Positions 15,939-24,478 of a DNA stretch of 32,429 bases are shown here, one piece after another (within the stretch, counting starts at the first letter, position 1; every line of letters begins with the position of its first letter). The DNA lies in assembly GCA_016793115.1 (NCBI GenBank), contig JAEUIN010000176.1, forward strand, positions 1-32,429. Reading direction: 5' to 3'. Origin of the DNA: Planctomycetaceae bacterium (GTDB lineage Bacteria; Planctomycetota; Planctomycetia; Pirellulales; PNKZ01). Below the pieces are notes generated by a model. That model was not told the DNA's origin, did not search any database, and saw nothing but the letters and a program-made list of their open reading frames with translations. The position numbers were made by a program, and so were the translations under genes.

Positions 15939-16943
15939 ATGTCGATGATCTCCCTGCCCGCCGGCGCTCGCCGTGGGTTTCTTGCCGGCCTAACGCGCAA
16001 TCTGGCTCAGTTGCTGAGCGCCCTCTTACTCGCCCTCGCGGCGACGGCGAGCGATCCCTTGCGCGGGGCCGCGGCCGACCCGCTTACGTTTGCGGTGATC
16101 GGCGACATTCCGTACGACGAAGAGGAGTTTCCGCTGTTGCGGCGGCAAATCGCGGAGCTCGATGCGCCCGTCGCTTTCTTGCTGCATGTGGGCGACATCA
16201 AACGGAGCACCGTGCCGTTTCGCGAAGACGACTATCGACGCGTGGGGGAAGAACTGCGGCGCTCGAAAGTCCCCGTGTTCATCACGCCGGGCGACAATGA
16301 ATACAACGACGCCCAGGATCCGGCGTTGGCCTGGAGCTACTGGAAGAAGCACTTCGGCGACCTGCCGGCTCCGTGGCCGGACGCCCCGCCCTATCGTCGC
16401 CAAGCCGAGCGGCCGGAGAACGTGGCGTTCGTGCATCGCGGGGTGCTGTTCGTGATGGTGAATCTGGTGGGGGGCCGCTTGCAGAGCCGCCAGGAGTGGA
16501 CCGACCGCATGGCCGACGACGCCCGCTGGGTGCAAGACGCCTTCGCGCGCGACGGGGCGGCCGTGCGCGCCGCCGTGGTCGTCGGCCACGCCCACCCGGT
16601 CGGCTTGCGGCAGCCGTTTGCCGACGTTTTCCTGCCGGTCGCCGCGAAGTTCGCCAAGCCGGTGCTCTATCTCCACGGCGACGGTCATCGCTGGATCAAG
16701 AACCGGCCGTTCGCCGCCGCGCCCAACGTGTTGCGCGTGCAAGTCGATCAGGGAGGCATCGCCCCGCCGGTGCGCGTCACGGTCGCCGAGTCGGGGGCGG
16801 ACGGCGAATTGTTCGAGTTCGATCGGCGCCTGACGGAGGAGTATGACGCGCGCCGCGCGGCTTACGACGCCCGTGCCAAGGCGCAGCGCGCCGGTAAAGC
16901 GGCCGCGCCGGTTTCGCCGCCCGCGAAGCAGCCGGGCAAGTAG
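15939..16943 (+). CDS. Exported calcineurin-like metallophosphoesterase
   Basis: A 334-residue metallophosphoesterase. After an N-terminal hydrophobic signal region (about 20-47), the two-metal centre motifs appear in order: GDIPY (D56), HVGDIK (D86), GDNEYND (118-124, the usual GNHE-type motif in the GDNE form), and GHAHP near residue 213, then LHGDGH further on. The C-terminus is alanine/lysine-rich and probably disordered. Such enzymes hydrolyse phosphomonoesters or diesters with Fe, Mn or Zn; the substrate is unknown. The ATG at 15939 opens the signal region; a second ATG two codons later is possible. The gene is monocistronic, with repeat-containing spacers on both sides. Confidence 0.85.
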   Translation: MSMISLPAGARRGFLAGLTRNLAQLLSALLLALAATASDPLRGAAADPLTFAVIGDIPYDEEEFPLLRRQIAELDAPVAFLLHVGDIKRSTVPFREDDYRRVGEELRRSKVPVFITPGDNEYNDAQDPALAWSYWKKHFGDLPAPWPDAPPYRRQAERPENVAFVHRGVLFVMVNLVGGRLQSRQEWTDRMADDARWVQDAFARDGAAVRAAVVVGHAHPVGLRQPFADVFLPVAAKFAKPVLYLHGDGHRWIKNRPFAAAPNVLRVQVDQGGIAPPVRVTVAESGADGELFEFDRRLTEEYDARRAAYDARAKAQRAGKAAAPVSPPAKQPGK

Positions 16944-17041
16944 TCTGGCCAAGTAGGGCCGCGCGGGCCGCAGGCGGTGCGGGCGGGGCAGGTGGGAGCT
17001 TCAAGCGATCGGGACAGGCGGGCTTGGGAGTTTGCTGCGTT

Positions 17042-17080
17042 GTTTTCCGCGTGGGCCTCGCTCCGCTCGACCCACCCTAC
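17042..17080. repeat. Family B dispersed intergenic repeat, copy 3
   Basis: The same 39-base element as at 15741-15779, in the same orientation, with two adjacent changes (CC for GG at its positions 22-23). It lies about 100 bases after the phosphoesterase stop codon. Confidence 0.88.
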
Positions 17081-17285
17081 TGCCGGCTTGTGAGACGGTG
17101 TTGCTTTTGCAATGCGATTGCAAGTGATGAGGGCGGGCGGGTCCGAGCCCGGCCGGCGGGGCCCGTTCGCTGCGAGAACAGGGCTAGAGCCGAGAAGGCC
17201 TCGCGGCGGAGGGCGGGGGGGCCGGGGTTGATCGCGAAACACCGGGAAAAGCGCGGGTTTTGAGCCCGGCCCGGTCCCGAGCCGC

Positions 17286-17322
17286 TCGCTCGGAGTCGCA
17301 CTTCTCTAGAGGCTCCGAGCGA
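17286..17322. terminator. Possible bidirectional terminator hairpin
   Basis: TCGCTCGGAG (17286-17295) and CTCCGAGCGA (17313-17322) form a perfect ten-base-pair stem with a 17-base loop, 73 bases downstream of the HtrA stop codon. No T-run follows on either strand, so it may be a mRNA 3'-end structure rather than a true intrinsic terminator. Confidence 0.4.
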
Positions 17323-17394
17323 ACGCCCGCGCAGCGGTTCGGCGGCGGGCGGCAAAACGATGGGGGCGGAGGAGCGGCGGGCCGTGCGCTGCGG

Positions 17395-18588
17395 CTAGTC
17401 GCGAGCCAAACCGAGCCGTACGCGAACGTCGTACTCCTGCTTTTCGCGGACGATCGTGAGCGTGACCTCGCTCCCCGGCGGGTGCGATTCGATGATCGCG
17501 AGGAAGTCGTCGGCCGTTTTGATCCGCTCGCCGTTGACCCCGATGATCATGTCGGCCGCGCTCAAGTCGAGCTTTTGCGATTCGACGGTGAACGGGCCTT
17601 GGCGGCGGCGTTGGCGGATCATCTGCGGCCCGCGGAGCCCGGCCTTCTCGGCGGGGCCGCCGCCGGTGAGGGCGGCGATGAGCAAACCGGCCTCGGTCTG
17701 ATAAACGCGGGCGATGCCGATATCCGGCCGCACGACCGCGCCACGCTCGATGAGCTGCGGCACGACGCGGGCGATGGTGGCGACGGGAATGGCGAAGCCG
17801 ACGCCCGTGTTTTGGCCCGTTTTGCTGGCGATCGCGGTGTTCATGCCGATCAGGCGGCCGCGACTATCAATGAGCGGACCGCCGGAGTTGCCGGGATTGA
17901 TCGCGGCGTCGATCTGGATCATCGACTTCATCGCCCGCCCGCTGCGGCCGGGGAGCGAGCGATTAAGGCTGGAGACAATGCCGGTGGTGAGCGTGCGTTC
18001 GAGCCCGAACGGGTTGCCGATCGCGAACACGGCCTGGCCGACTTTGAGCTTGGTGGAGTCGCCGAAATAGATGGGGAACAGCGACTCGGCCGGGGCCTCG
18101 ATCTTGATGACGGCGACGTCGTTGGTGGGATCTTTGCCGATGAGCGTCGCCGTGTAGGTTTCGCCGTCGAAGAGCGTGACTTGGATTTCCTGGGCGTCGT
18201 CGATCACATGCAGATTGGTAAGGATGTGGCCCGCTTGATCGATCACGGAGCCGGAGCCTGCGCCTTCGGAGGGAATGTCGAAAAAGAGCGACTCGGTGAC
18301 GACTTTGGTGCTGATGTTGACGACGCCGCGGTTGCAGTTTTCATAGACGGCGATATTCACACGTTCTTCGGGAGTGAACTCGGCGAGCGGATCGGCCGCG
18401 GCCTCGCGCGGCAGCGTCGGCAGCGGTTGGGGAACGGCGCGCGGCGCGGGGCCGCTCACGGCCGGGGCGGGGGGCGCGAACAGGTCTTGCGCCTGAACCG
18501 GAGCCTGCTGCCAAGCATCGCGGATGAGCAGTGCGCCGGCCGCACCGAGCGCGCCGGCGAGCATCGAGCCAAAAACGACGGATTTCAT
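17395..18588 (-). CDS. HtrA/DegP-type serine protease with PDZ domain
   Basis: A 397-residue S1C protease of the HtrA family, which degrades or refolds damaged proteins in the cell envelope. A hydrophobic N-terminal segment (about 4-22) serves as signal or anchor and is followed by a proline/alanine linker. The trypsin-like domain has the triad H127 (TNLHVID), D157 (TNDVAVIKI) and S235 (NPGNSGGPL). One PDZ domain spans about 270-395 and includes a lysine/arginine-rich insert (RQRRRQ). Members with one PDZ resemble DegS or HtrA1. The ATG at 18588 gives the membrane segment; the frame is open 110 codons further upstream without plausible protein. No strong ribosome binding site is visible. The spacer on its 5' side is shared with a divergent gene. 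Confidence 0.93.
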   Translation of the reverse strand: MKSVVFGSMLAGALGAAGALLIRDAWQQAPVQAQDLFAPPAPAVSGPAPRAVPQPLPTLPREAAADPLAEFTPEERVNIAVYENCNRGVVNISTKVVTESLFFDIPSEGAGSGSVIDQAGHILTNLHVIDDAQEIQVTLFDGETYTATLIGKDPTNDVAVIKIEAPAESLFPIYFGDSTKLKVGQAVFAIGNPFGLERTLTTGIVSSLNRSLPGRSGRAMKSMIQIDAAINPGNSGGPLIDSRGRLIGMNTAIASKTGQNTGVGFAIPVATIARVVPQLIERGAVVRPDIGIARVYQTEAGLLIAALTGGGPAEKAGLRGPQMIRQRRRQGPFTVESQKLDLSAADMIIGVNGERIKTADDFLAIIESHPPGSEVTLTIVREKQEYDVRVRLGLARD

Positions 18589-18950
18589 CGCACGAATACC
18601 GAAAAACCGTGGTGAATAGCGGACGGAACGAACGACCTCTTCGAGCGGCACAAAATACGCAAACACGCAAAATGGTTCGAGAGAGAGTTTACCGGTCTTG
18701 CCGGTCGCGGGAACCTGCGAAAGTTTGAGCCGGGGCGATGTGCGTCGGAAGCTCGGCAAAGTCGACGTCGGACGCAGCAGGTGCCCCATCAACAGAATTA
18801 GATCGCACAACGCGAACTTCGCAGATTGCCCAACAGACTCCCCGGCGGGCTTCCGATATCGAATGCTAGCTGCCACATGCTCGCACCTTATCGACCCACG
18901 GCAGACGTGCTTCGGCACGAGGTCGCCCCACCTGGAGGAGTCGGCGGGAA
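18589..18950. other. Divergent promoter region
   Basis: A 362-base gap between the leftward HtrA gene and the rightward unknown secreted gene; promoters for both should lie here, but I cannot name one with confidence. The segment 18868-18920 loosely resembles the DNA next to family A repeat copy 1 (about 4397-4450), for example TGCCGTGGGTCGA against TGCAGAGGCTCCA, and may be a decayed copy of a larger element. Confidence 0.35.
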
Positions 18951-19934
18951 ATGAATCGCACGCCTTTCGCTTTAATTACGCTGCTTTGTACTTTGGCCAG
19001 CTCGATCGTCGCCGCAGGCAACGCAGGCCGGCGCGCCGGAGCGGACCATATCAACGACAAATCGCTGGGCGACGAACTTGCCATGACGGCCTTCGTCTTC
19101 ACGTTTGAAGGGCCCGCCGAGCCGATCGACGATGCAGGATGGATGTCGATCGACCTCGACCGCGTGCGAGCCGGACTTGAGCGGCAACTTTCGCTGGCGG
19201 CCAAGAGCGTGGCGAAGGTTCACGCCGCCCAAGTCGCGGCAAAGGCGAAGCCGGCGACCTTTGTGAAACGGCAGCCGACGACGTCGGTGATCGGATCGTG
19301 GGTGGGGCAGTTGCCATCGACGCAAACGTGGATCGGCAACTTCGGCAGGATCGACGGTTATCGCTCCGTCGCCCCGATCATCGCCTCGGTCGGCAAGTTG
19401 GCGACCGCGCAGCCCCGCGTCACGAAGTCGGTGGCCGTCGCTCCCCGCTGGGAACTGCCGATCGGTTCGCCGCTGCGGGGAACGGAACCGGCGAGTTGGA
19501 ACTGGCAAAGCGTACGTACCGTTTCCGCGGGCAAAGTGACGGCACTTCCCGCTTACGACGTCGGTCGCCAAGCAACCGCTGGCACGACGGTGACTTTGAA
19601 CCGTGCCGAAGGCAACACTGCGGTGAAAGCCTCGGGCATCTTCCACCTCCAAGGCTGCTGGACGCCGTCGCTCCATGTCGCCGATAGCGGTAAAGCGTTG
19701 CTCGGGTCGTATTACGGCGCGGCAACCGAGTCGAAACCGGCGATCCAGGCGACGAAGCGCGGCGATGAGGGCCGAATGAAATCGGCCGCCCGCAAGCTGG
19801 GGGCCGTCATCGAGATGATTCCGGAACTTCGATCAGCGGCGATCAACAACTATGTCGCCGCGGTCTGGAACTGGGACCGATCGGAAAAGGCCCTCGTGCA
19901 AAGCGCCGGCCGGGCGGTCGTGAACCAGAAGTAG
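18951..19934 (+). CDS. Secreted protein of unknown function
   Basis: A 327-residue protein with a signal peptide (about 1-22, MNRTPFALITLLCTLASSIV then AAGNA). I recognise no family or catalytic motif. The mature part has alternating polar and Val/Thr/Ala-rich text, almost no cysteine (one in LQGCWTP) and several tryptophans, suggesting a beta-rich exported protein. GGAGGAG at 18934-18940 precedes the ATG at 18951 by ten bases. The gene is followed by a hairpin at 20009 and then the large von Willebrand protein gene, but the 425-base gap argues against an operon. Confidence 0.75.
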   Translation: MNRTPFALITLLCTLASSIVAAGNAGRRAGADHINDKSLGDELAMTAFVFTFEGPAEPIDDAGWMSIDLDRVRAGLERQLSLAAKSVAKVHAAQVAAKAKPATFVKRQPTTSVIGSWVGQLPSTQTWIGNFGRIDGYRSVAPIIASVGKLATAQPRVTKSVAVAPRWELPIGSPLRGTEPASWNWQSVRTVSAGKVTALPAYDVGRQATAGTTVTLNRAEGNTAVKASGIFHLQGCWTPSLHVADSGKALLGSYYGAATESKPAIQATKRGDEGRMKSAARKLGAVIEMIPELRSAAINNYVAAVWNWDRSEKALVQSAGRAVVNQK

Positions 19935-20008
19935 CGAATTCCTTATGCAAAGGAATGACGTTCGGGTGGTGAACTGGTGTCGGTAGCCACGTCCTGCTGG
20001 GCGGTCTG

Positions 20009-20031
20009 CCCCGCTAAGTCGAATAGCGGGG
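20009..20031 (+). terminator. Hairpin after the unknown secreted gene
   Basis: CCCCGCTA (20009-20016) pairs perfectly with TAGCGGGG (20024-20031) around AGTCGAA, 75 bases past the stop codon at 19934. There is no T-run, so termination is only suggested by the position. Confidence 0.4.
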
Positions 20032-20188
20032 GGCGAATCAGCGGCTGTCGCGCAGGATAGTCGGGCAGCGAATTCCGCACTTTCACTACAACCCCAATTG
20101 TTTCGCTTTGGCGAAGTTGTGCCTATGACCGTTTGGAGACCTAAACCGGCCGGCCGCCGAGGTTAAAGGCTCCAAATCGGTGTTTTTG

Positions 20189-20218
20189 TTGGCACCGACC
20201 AGGAAAGCTGCGTAAAGT
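20189..20218 (+). promoter_or_regulatory. Candidate sigma-70 promoter of the large von Willebrand gene
   Basis: TTGGCA (5/6 match to the -35 box) at 20189-20194, an 18-base spacer, and TAAAGT (4/6 match to the -10 box) at 20213-20218, with a T-tract just upstream. The leader would be about 135 bases and contain the hairpin CCCCTCC/GGAGGGG at 20257-20275. Confidence 0.35.
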
Positions 20219-20256
20219 AGAGCTGTCCGTCTCTGAACGAACCGGCGAAGTTTTTG

Positions 20257-20275
20257 CCCCTCCATTTGGGAGGGG
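20257..20275 (+). other. Leader hairpin upstream of the large von Willebrand gene
   Basis: CCCCTCC (20257-20263) and GGAGGGG (20269-20275) pair perfectly around ATTTG, about 85 bases before the start codon. It could stabilise the mRNA leader; no known riboswitch fold is recognised. Confidence 0.4.
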
Positions 20276-20359
20276 TTAGGCTTCGATCCGCCCATCGTTC
20301 CTGCGAACGCTCAAATCGCATCTGCCCAAAAATCTTCGCTTGGCTTAGGGGTTCTTGAT

Positions 20360-23300
20360 ATGTCGACGAGCCGCTGCTCGGTATCCGGTTTGGGGTTCTT
20401 TGCCGCTTGGTGCGTGTTGTTCGGCACCTTCGGCCAAGCTGGGGCGCAGTCGCCGAGTGCGACGGCCCGTATGGAGACGTTTACCAAGGCCGATGGTACG
20501 GAGTACTTCGCCCTAGCCGTGATGCCCGACGCAGCGCTTCGACCGGCTTCCATCGCCGGTCGCGATGTCGTCGTCCTGTTCGACACCTCCGCGAGCCAAG
20601 TCAACCAGTTCCGCGACAAGGGACTGGAAGCCTTGGAGTTCTTTCTTGGTTCGCTGAAACCCGAAGATCGCGTTCAGTTGCTGGCAGTCGATATCGACGC
20701 CGTAGCCCTGACCAAGTCGTTCGTCGCTCCCGGTTCACCGGAAGTCGAGCAGGCTCTGGCCGAACTCCGCGGCCGTACTCCGCTGGGCACGACGGACATG
20801 CTGAAGGCGCTTGCTGCGGCTTCGGCTTCGTTCGGCGATGCGGCTCCGACGGCCGATCGGGTTCGTTCGACCGTCTACATCGGGGACGGCATGAGCCTCG
20901 GCAACCTCGTCGGCGGCAGCGATATGCAAGCCGAGGTCGATTTGCTGACGTCGCAGCAGATTTCGGTGAGCAGCTTCGCGGTCGGCCCGCGTGTCGACAC
21001 CCAACTGCTTGGCGTGCTTGCGAATCACACCGGCGGCATGATGCTCGTCGACAGCGATAACCTCAACGGCAAGCAGTTCGGCAACTTCCTTGTCGAAGTC
21101 GTCGGCGGTACCGTCGCCTGGCCGACGAAGGTTTCGCTTCCGGAATCGATTGCCGAAGTCTATCCGAAAAAGTTTCCGCCGTTGCGGTTCGATCGCGACA
21201 CCGTGTTGATCGGCGTCGGCAAGCCGGTTGCCGAACTGACCGTTTCGGTCGAAGCGTCGCTCTCCGGTAATCCGGCGGCGCTCACTTGGAATATCGCACC
21301 GGTCGCCGCCGCCGACGATCAATCGTATTTGCCGGAACTGATCGACTTGGCTCGCAAAGACGGCGGCATTTCGCTGCCGACCGTCGGTTCGGCCGGCTTG
21401 AAAGATATGCGTCGTTTAGTGTTCCGCCAGGCCGATGCATTGCTCAAGCTCGGCAAGCAAGCCGTGGCGATCGGTAGCTACGATCAGGCCGAGAAGCTCG
21501 TCGACGAAGCTTTGAAGCTTGATCCTGCGAACGGTGAAGCGAAGGCGATTCGCAACGCCGTGCTCACCGCTCGCAAGGAAGGCAAGGCGGGCGGTACGCA
21601 CGATCTGCGAATGGTGAACTTCCAACCGGCCGGCGGCGATCCCGCCGCCCCGGCAGCGGCAGGTGCGGAAGCCGTTCCTAATGCACCGGCCGCGTCCGGC
21701 GCCGCTCCCGCCGCGACCGACGAAGCCGCGGCCGGCAGCATGCTTGGAGAAGCCGGACGTCAGACGCAAGTCATTAAGCAGATTATTACTACGGAAGTCC
21801 AAAACGGCTTGAATCAAGCTCGTGCCGTAATGGGCCGCGATCCCGACGCCGCTCGCGCCGCGCTCAAGTCGCTACGCGATCGCGTGCTCGGCGTTCCGGA
21901 ACTCGACGGGGCCGTGAAGACCCAATTGCTCGAACAGGTGGAAACCGGTCTCCGTACGGCCGACCGCCAAGCGAAGATCGCCGAAGAGTTGCGGATTCAA
22001 AAGGAAGCGGTCATCGCCAAGCAACAAGAAGAAGACCGCCTCTATCGCGATTTGATCGTCGGCCAACAGCGGGCCGAGCAGTTGATGACGCGGTTCGAGA
22101 GCTTGATGGACGAGCGTCGTTATCGCGACGCCGAAGCCGCGGCCCGACTTGCACAGACCGACGTGCCGAATGCGGCGTTCGTGCCGAGCGCCGTCGGCTA
22201 TGCCCAACAGGCGGGCGCTTACGATCGAGCCATGACGACGCGGGCGGCGATTTGGGAAGGTATGCTCGCCAACCTGCAATCGATTGAGCGTTCGGCTCCG
22301 CCGTTCGACGATAGCCAACCGATTCTTTATCCGGCCCGCGATACTTGGGAACTGTTGACGGAAAAGCGCAAGCGGTTCGATCGCGTGAGCTTAGCGCAGT
22401 CGAACGAAGCTGAAACGAAAATTCTTGACGAATTGGAGCGACGCACCGAAGTTCAGTATCTCGATACGCAACTCGGCGACGTCGTCAGCGACTTGGAGCT
22501 GCGGCACAAGATCAACATCGAACTCGACTTAGCCGCTCTGACCGCCGACGGTAAGGGGAGCGAAACCCTGATCAACAAGTCGCTCAAAGACCTCACTCTT
22601 AAATCGGCTTTGCGACTCATTCTCGATGAGCAAGCTCTGACGTACGTGATCGAAAACGAAGTGCTCATGATCACGACAAAGACCGCGGCCGAGACCAAGA
22701 CTCCGACGCGCGTCTATCCGGTGGCCGACCTCGTCATTCCGATTCCCCAAGGCGGTCTCAGCGGCTTCGGCGGCTTGGGCGGCGGCATGGGCGGCGGCAT
22801 GGGCGGCGGCGGCATGGGCGGTATGGGCGGCGGTGGTATGGGCGGCATGGGGGGCGGCGGCGGCGGCATGTTCGCCGTCGAAGACGACTTGCGCCTCTCG
22901 GGCGGGAAGCCGACGACGACCACGATCGGTGCCGCTCCTGCAGTGCAGCCTGCGGCGGCGCCGCGGCCTGATGTTGCCGTGGAAGTGAAGCCGATTCAGA
23001 TCACCATCGAAGAAGGCGCCGATCCCGCTCAAGTTTGGGATGCCCACTTCGCCGCTCATTCCGAGGAGCCCGCCGTCGTGCGTGCCACGGTTCGAGCCTT
23101 GTTCAAGGCTCAGAAGCCGGAGCAGGCGGCCGCCGTCATTATGTCGGCGCTCAAGCATCGGCAGGCCCAGCCCTGGATGTATGAAGCTCTCGGCCTGGCG
23201 ATGGAAACTCAGGGAGCCCGCGTTGCGGATATCGAACGAGCGTTGATGTCGGCCGTCGACTTCAGCAGTCAGCCCGACGATCTGCTCAAGGTCGCCGACT

Positions 23301-24319
23301 ACATGCTCAAATCGAATTTCGGCAACGGTGCTTTGCAACGCCGAGCGCTCGACTTGTATCGTCAAGTTTCCAAGATGCAGCCGACCCGCCCGGAGCCGTA
23401 CGTTTACGGACTCGGCGTCGCCGAGCGGTTGAACGATCTCGACGGCTTGAAGTGGACCTCGCTCGGCATCGTTTCACAGGCCTGGCCCCACGAACAGCGT
23501 GAGATTTACGACATCGGTTACCGTACGGCTCAGGCCGTTGTGCAGCATTTGAAAGACGAAAAACGACCGGCGGAAGCCGAGGCGTTTCAAGCCGCGCTGC
23601 GCGACGCCATGGTTCGTGATTGCGTCGTCACCGTGTCTTGGTCTGGCGACGCCGACGTCGATCTCTTGGTCGAAGAGCCGACCGGCACGCTCTGTTCATT
23701 TCGCAATCCGCGTTCGACGGCGGGCGGCATGCTGATCGGCGACACGTTCGACAAGACGACGAACTTGCACAAGGAAACGTACGTCTGCCCGCAAGGCTTC
23801 AACGGCGACTATCGCATGCTGGCGAAACGCGTGTGGGGAAAGGTCACGGCCGACACGATCACCGTCGACATCGTCGCTCACCAAGGCGCGAAGAATGAAC
23901 GCCGCTTTCATAAGCAAATCGCGCTCGACGGCGACCAAGCCGTGATGGCGTTCGACTTGCAAAACGGTCGTCGCAAGGAATCGCTGGAAGAAGTTCAGGT
24001 GGCGAACGCCGTGCAAGGCCAGATGGCTTTGGGCAACCAGATCTTGGCTCAGCAGTTGAGCGCGTCGAGCGACACGAGCGTGCTCGACGGCAACCCGTAC
24101 CTGAACCCGGCGCTGTTCTTGCGCGGGGCCGTCGGTTATCAGCCGGTCATCATCACGTTGCCGGAAGGCGTGAACATGTCGGTGACGTCGGTTGTCTCGC
24201 ACGATCGCCGCTACGTTCGCGTCACGGCCCAGCCGATGTTCTCCACGATTCCGCGCGTCAACACGTTCAACTACGTGTCGGGCTCCAGCGGTTCGAGCGG
24301 CGGCGGCACCGGTTCCTAA
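20360..24319 (+). CDS. Giant exported protein: vWA, TPR-like, STN-like, Gly/Met linker, DUF2135-like
   Basis: A 1319-residue protein with a signal peptide (about 1-29). Residues about 68-250 form a von Willebrand factor A domain with the metal-binding DxSxS motif (D75, S77, S79) and GTTD at 143-146. A TPR-like helix pair follows (about 355-395), then an Ala/Pro linker and charged helical region (about 430-690). Residues about 696-785 resemble the secretin/TonB short N-terminal (STN) domain: DTQLGDVVSDL, NKSLKDLTLKSALRLIL and YVIENEVLMITT. A Gly/Met-rich linker (about 798-838) leads to a second TPR-like region (about 890-1060). A DUF2135 (YfaP-like) domain then starts near 1084 (VSWSGDADVDLLVEEPTG), with cysteines that may pair. 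AGGGG lies eight bases before the ATG at 20360. A surface scaffold or adhesion role is inference. The gene ends at a strong terminator. Confidence 0.85.
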   Translation: MSTSRCSVSGLGFFAAWCVLFGTFGQAGAQSPSATARMETFTKADGTEYFALAVMPDAALRPASIAGRDVVVLFDTSASQVNQFRDKGLEALEFFLGSLKPEDRVQLLAVDIDAVALTKSFVAPGSPEVEQALAELRGRTPLGTTDMLKALAAASASFGDAAPTADRVRSTVYIGDGMSLGNLVGGSDMQAEVDLLTSQQISVSSFAVGPRVDTQLLGVLANHTGGMMLVDSDNLNGKQFGNFLVEVVGGTVAWPTKVSLPESIAEVYPKKFPPLRFDRDTVLIGVGKPVAELTVSVEASLSGNPAALTWNIAPVAAADDQSYLPELIDLARKDGGISLPTVGSAGLKDMRRLVFRQADALLKLGKQAVAIGSYDQAEKLVDEALKLDPANGEAKAIRNAVLTARKEGKAGGTHDLRMVNFQPAGGDPAAPAAAGAEAVPNAPAASGAAPAATDEAAAGSMLGEAGRQTQVIKQIITTEVQNGLNQARAVMGRDPDAARAALKSLRDRVLGVPELDGAVKTQLLEQVETGLRTADRQAKIAEELRIQKEAVIAKQQEEDRLYRDLIVGQQRAEQLMTRFESLMDERRYRDAEAAARLAQTDVPNAAFVPSAVGYAQQAGAYDRAMTTRAAIWEGMLANLQSIERSAPPFDDSQPILYPARDTWELLTEKRKRFDRVSLAQSNEAETKILDELERRTEVQYLDTQLGDVVSDLELRHKINIELDLAALTADGKGSETLINKSLKDLTLKSALRLILDEQALTYVIENEVLMITTKTAAETKTPTRVYPVADLVIPIPQGGLSGFGGLGGGMGGGMGGGGMGGMGGGGMGGMGGGGGGMFAVEDDLRLSGGKPTTTTIGAAPAVQPAAAPRPDVAVEVKPIQITIEEGADPAQVWDAHFAAHSEEPAVVRATVRALFKAQKPEQAAAVIMSALKHRQAQPWMYEALGLAMETQGARVADIERALMSAVDFSSQPDDLLKVADYMLKSNFGNGALQRRALDLYRQVSKMQPTRPEPYVYGLGVAERLNDLDGLKWTSLGIVSQAWPHEQREIYDIGYRTAQAVVQHLKDEKRPAEAEAFQAALRDAMVRDCVVTVSWSGDADVDLLVEEPTGTLCSFRNPRSTAGGMLIGDTFDKTTNLHKETYVCPQGFNGDYRMLAKRVWGKVTADTITVDIVAHQGAKNERRFHKQIALDGDQAVMAFDLQNGRRKESLEEVQVANAVQGQMALGNQILAQQLSASSDTSVLDGNPYLNPALFLRGAVGYQPVIITLPEGVNMSVTSVVSHDRRYVRVTAQPMFSTIPRVNTFNYVSGSSGSSGGGTGS

Positions 24320-24328
24320 GCGGTTTGC

Positions 24329-24344
24329 TCCGCCGAAAGGCGGA
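24329..24344 (+). other. GAAA-loop hairpin just after the stop codon
   Basis: TCCGCC and GGCGGA form a six-base-pair stem capped by a GAAA tetraloop, ten bases after the stop of the large protein gene and 20 bases before the main terminator. It may protect the mRNA 3' end. Confidence 0.45.
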
Positions 24345-24364
24345 CCCTATTTGCCGAATCACGC

Positions 24365-24401
24365 GACGAAGGAGGCTTTCGGGCCTCCTTCGTCTTTTCT
24401 T
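24365..24401 (+). terminator. Strong intrinsic terminator
   Basis: A perfect 12-base-pair stem (GACGAAGGAGGC at 24365-24376 with its complement at 24383-24394), a six-base loop TTTCGG, and the tail TTTTCTT. It lies 46 bases after the stop of the large von Willebrand protein gene and is the clearest terminator in the window. Confidence 0.93.
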
Positions 24402-24478
24402 GGGTCCGCGATCGCAGTACCGTACACGGCATCATGACGCGACCGACGCTCGGTCTCCGTCCGCCAGGGAAGGTCCGT

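Larger units (their letters stand above)
16944..17394. other. Convergent repeat-bearing spacer
   Basis: A 451-base gap between the rightward phosphoesterase and the leftward HtrA gene, very rich in G and C. It contains a family B repeat (17042-17080) and an inverted repeat at 17286-17322. I see no coding frame with a start signal. Confidence 0.5.
19935..20359. other. Spacer with hairpins and a candidate promoter
   Basis: A 425-base gap before the large von Willebrand protein gene. It holds a strong small hairpin (20009-20031), a candidate promoter (20189-20218) and a leader hairpin (20257-20275). No coding frame with a start signal is visible. Confidence 0.5.
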
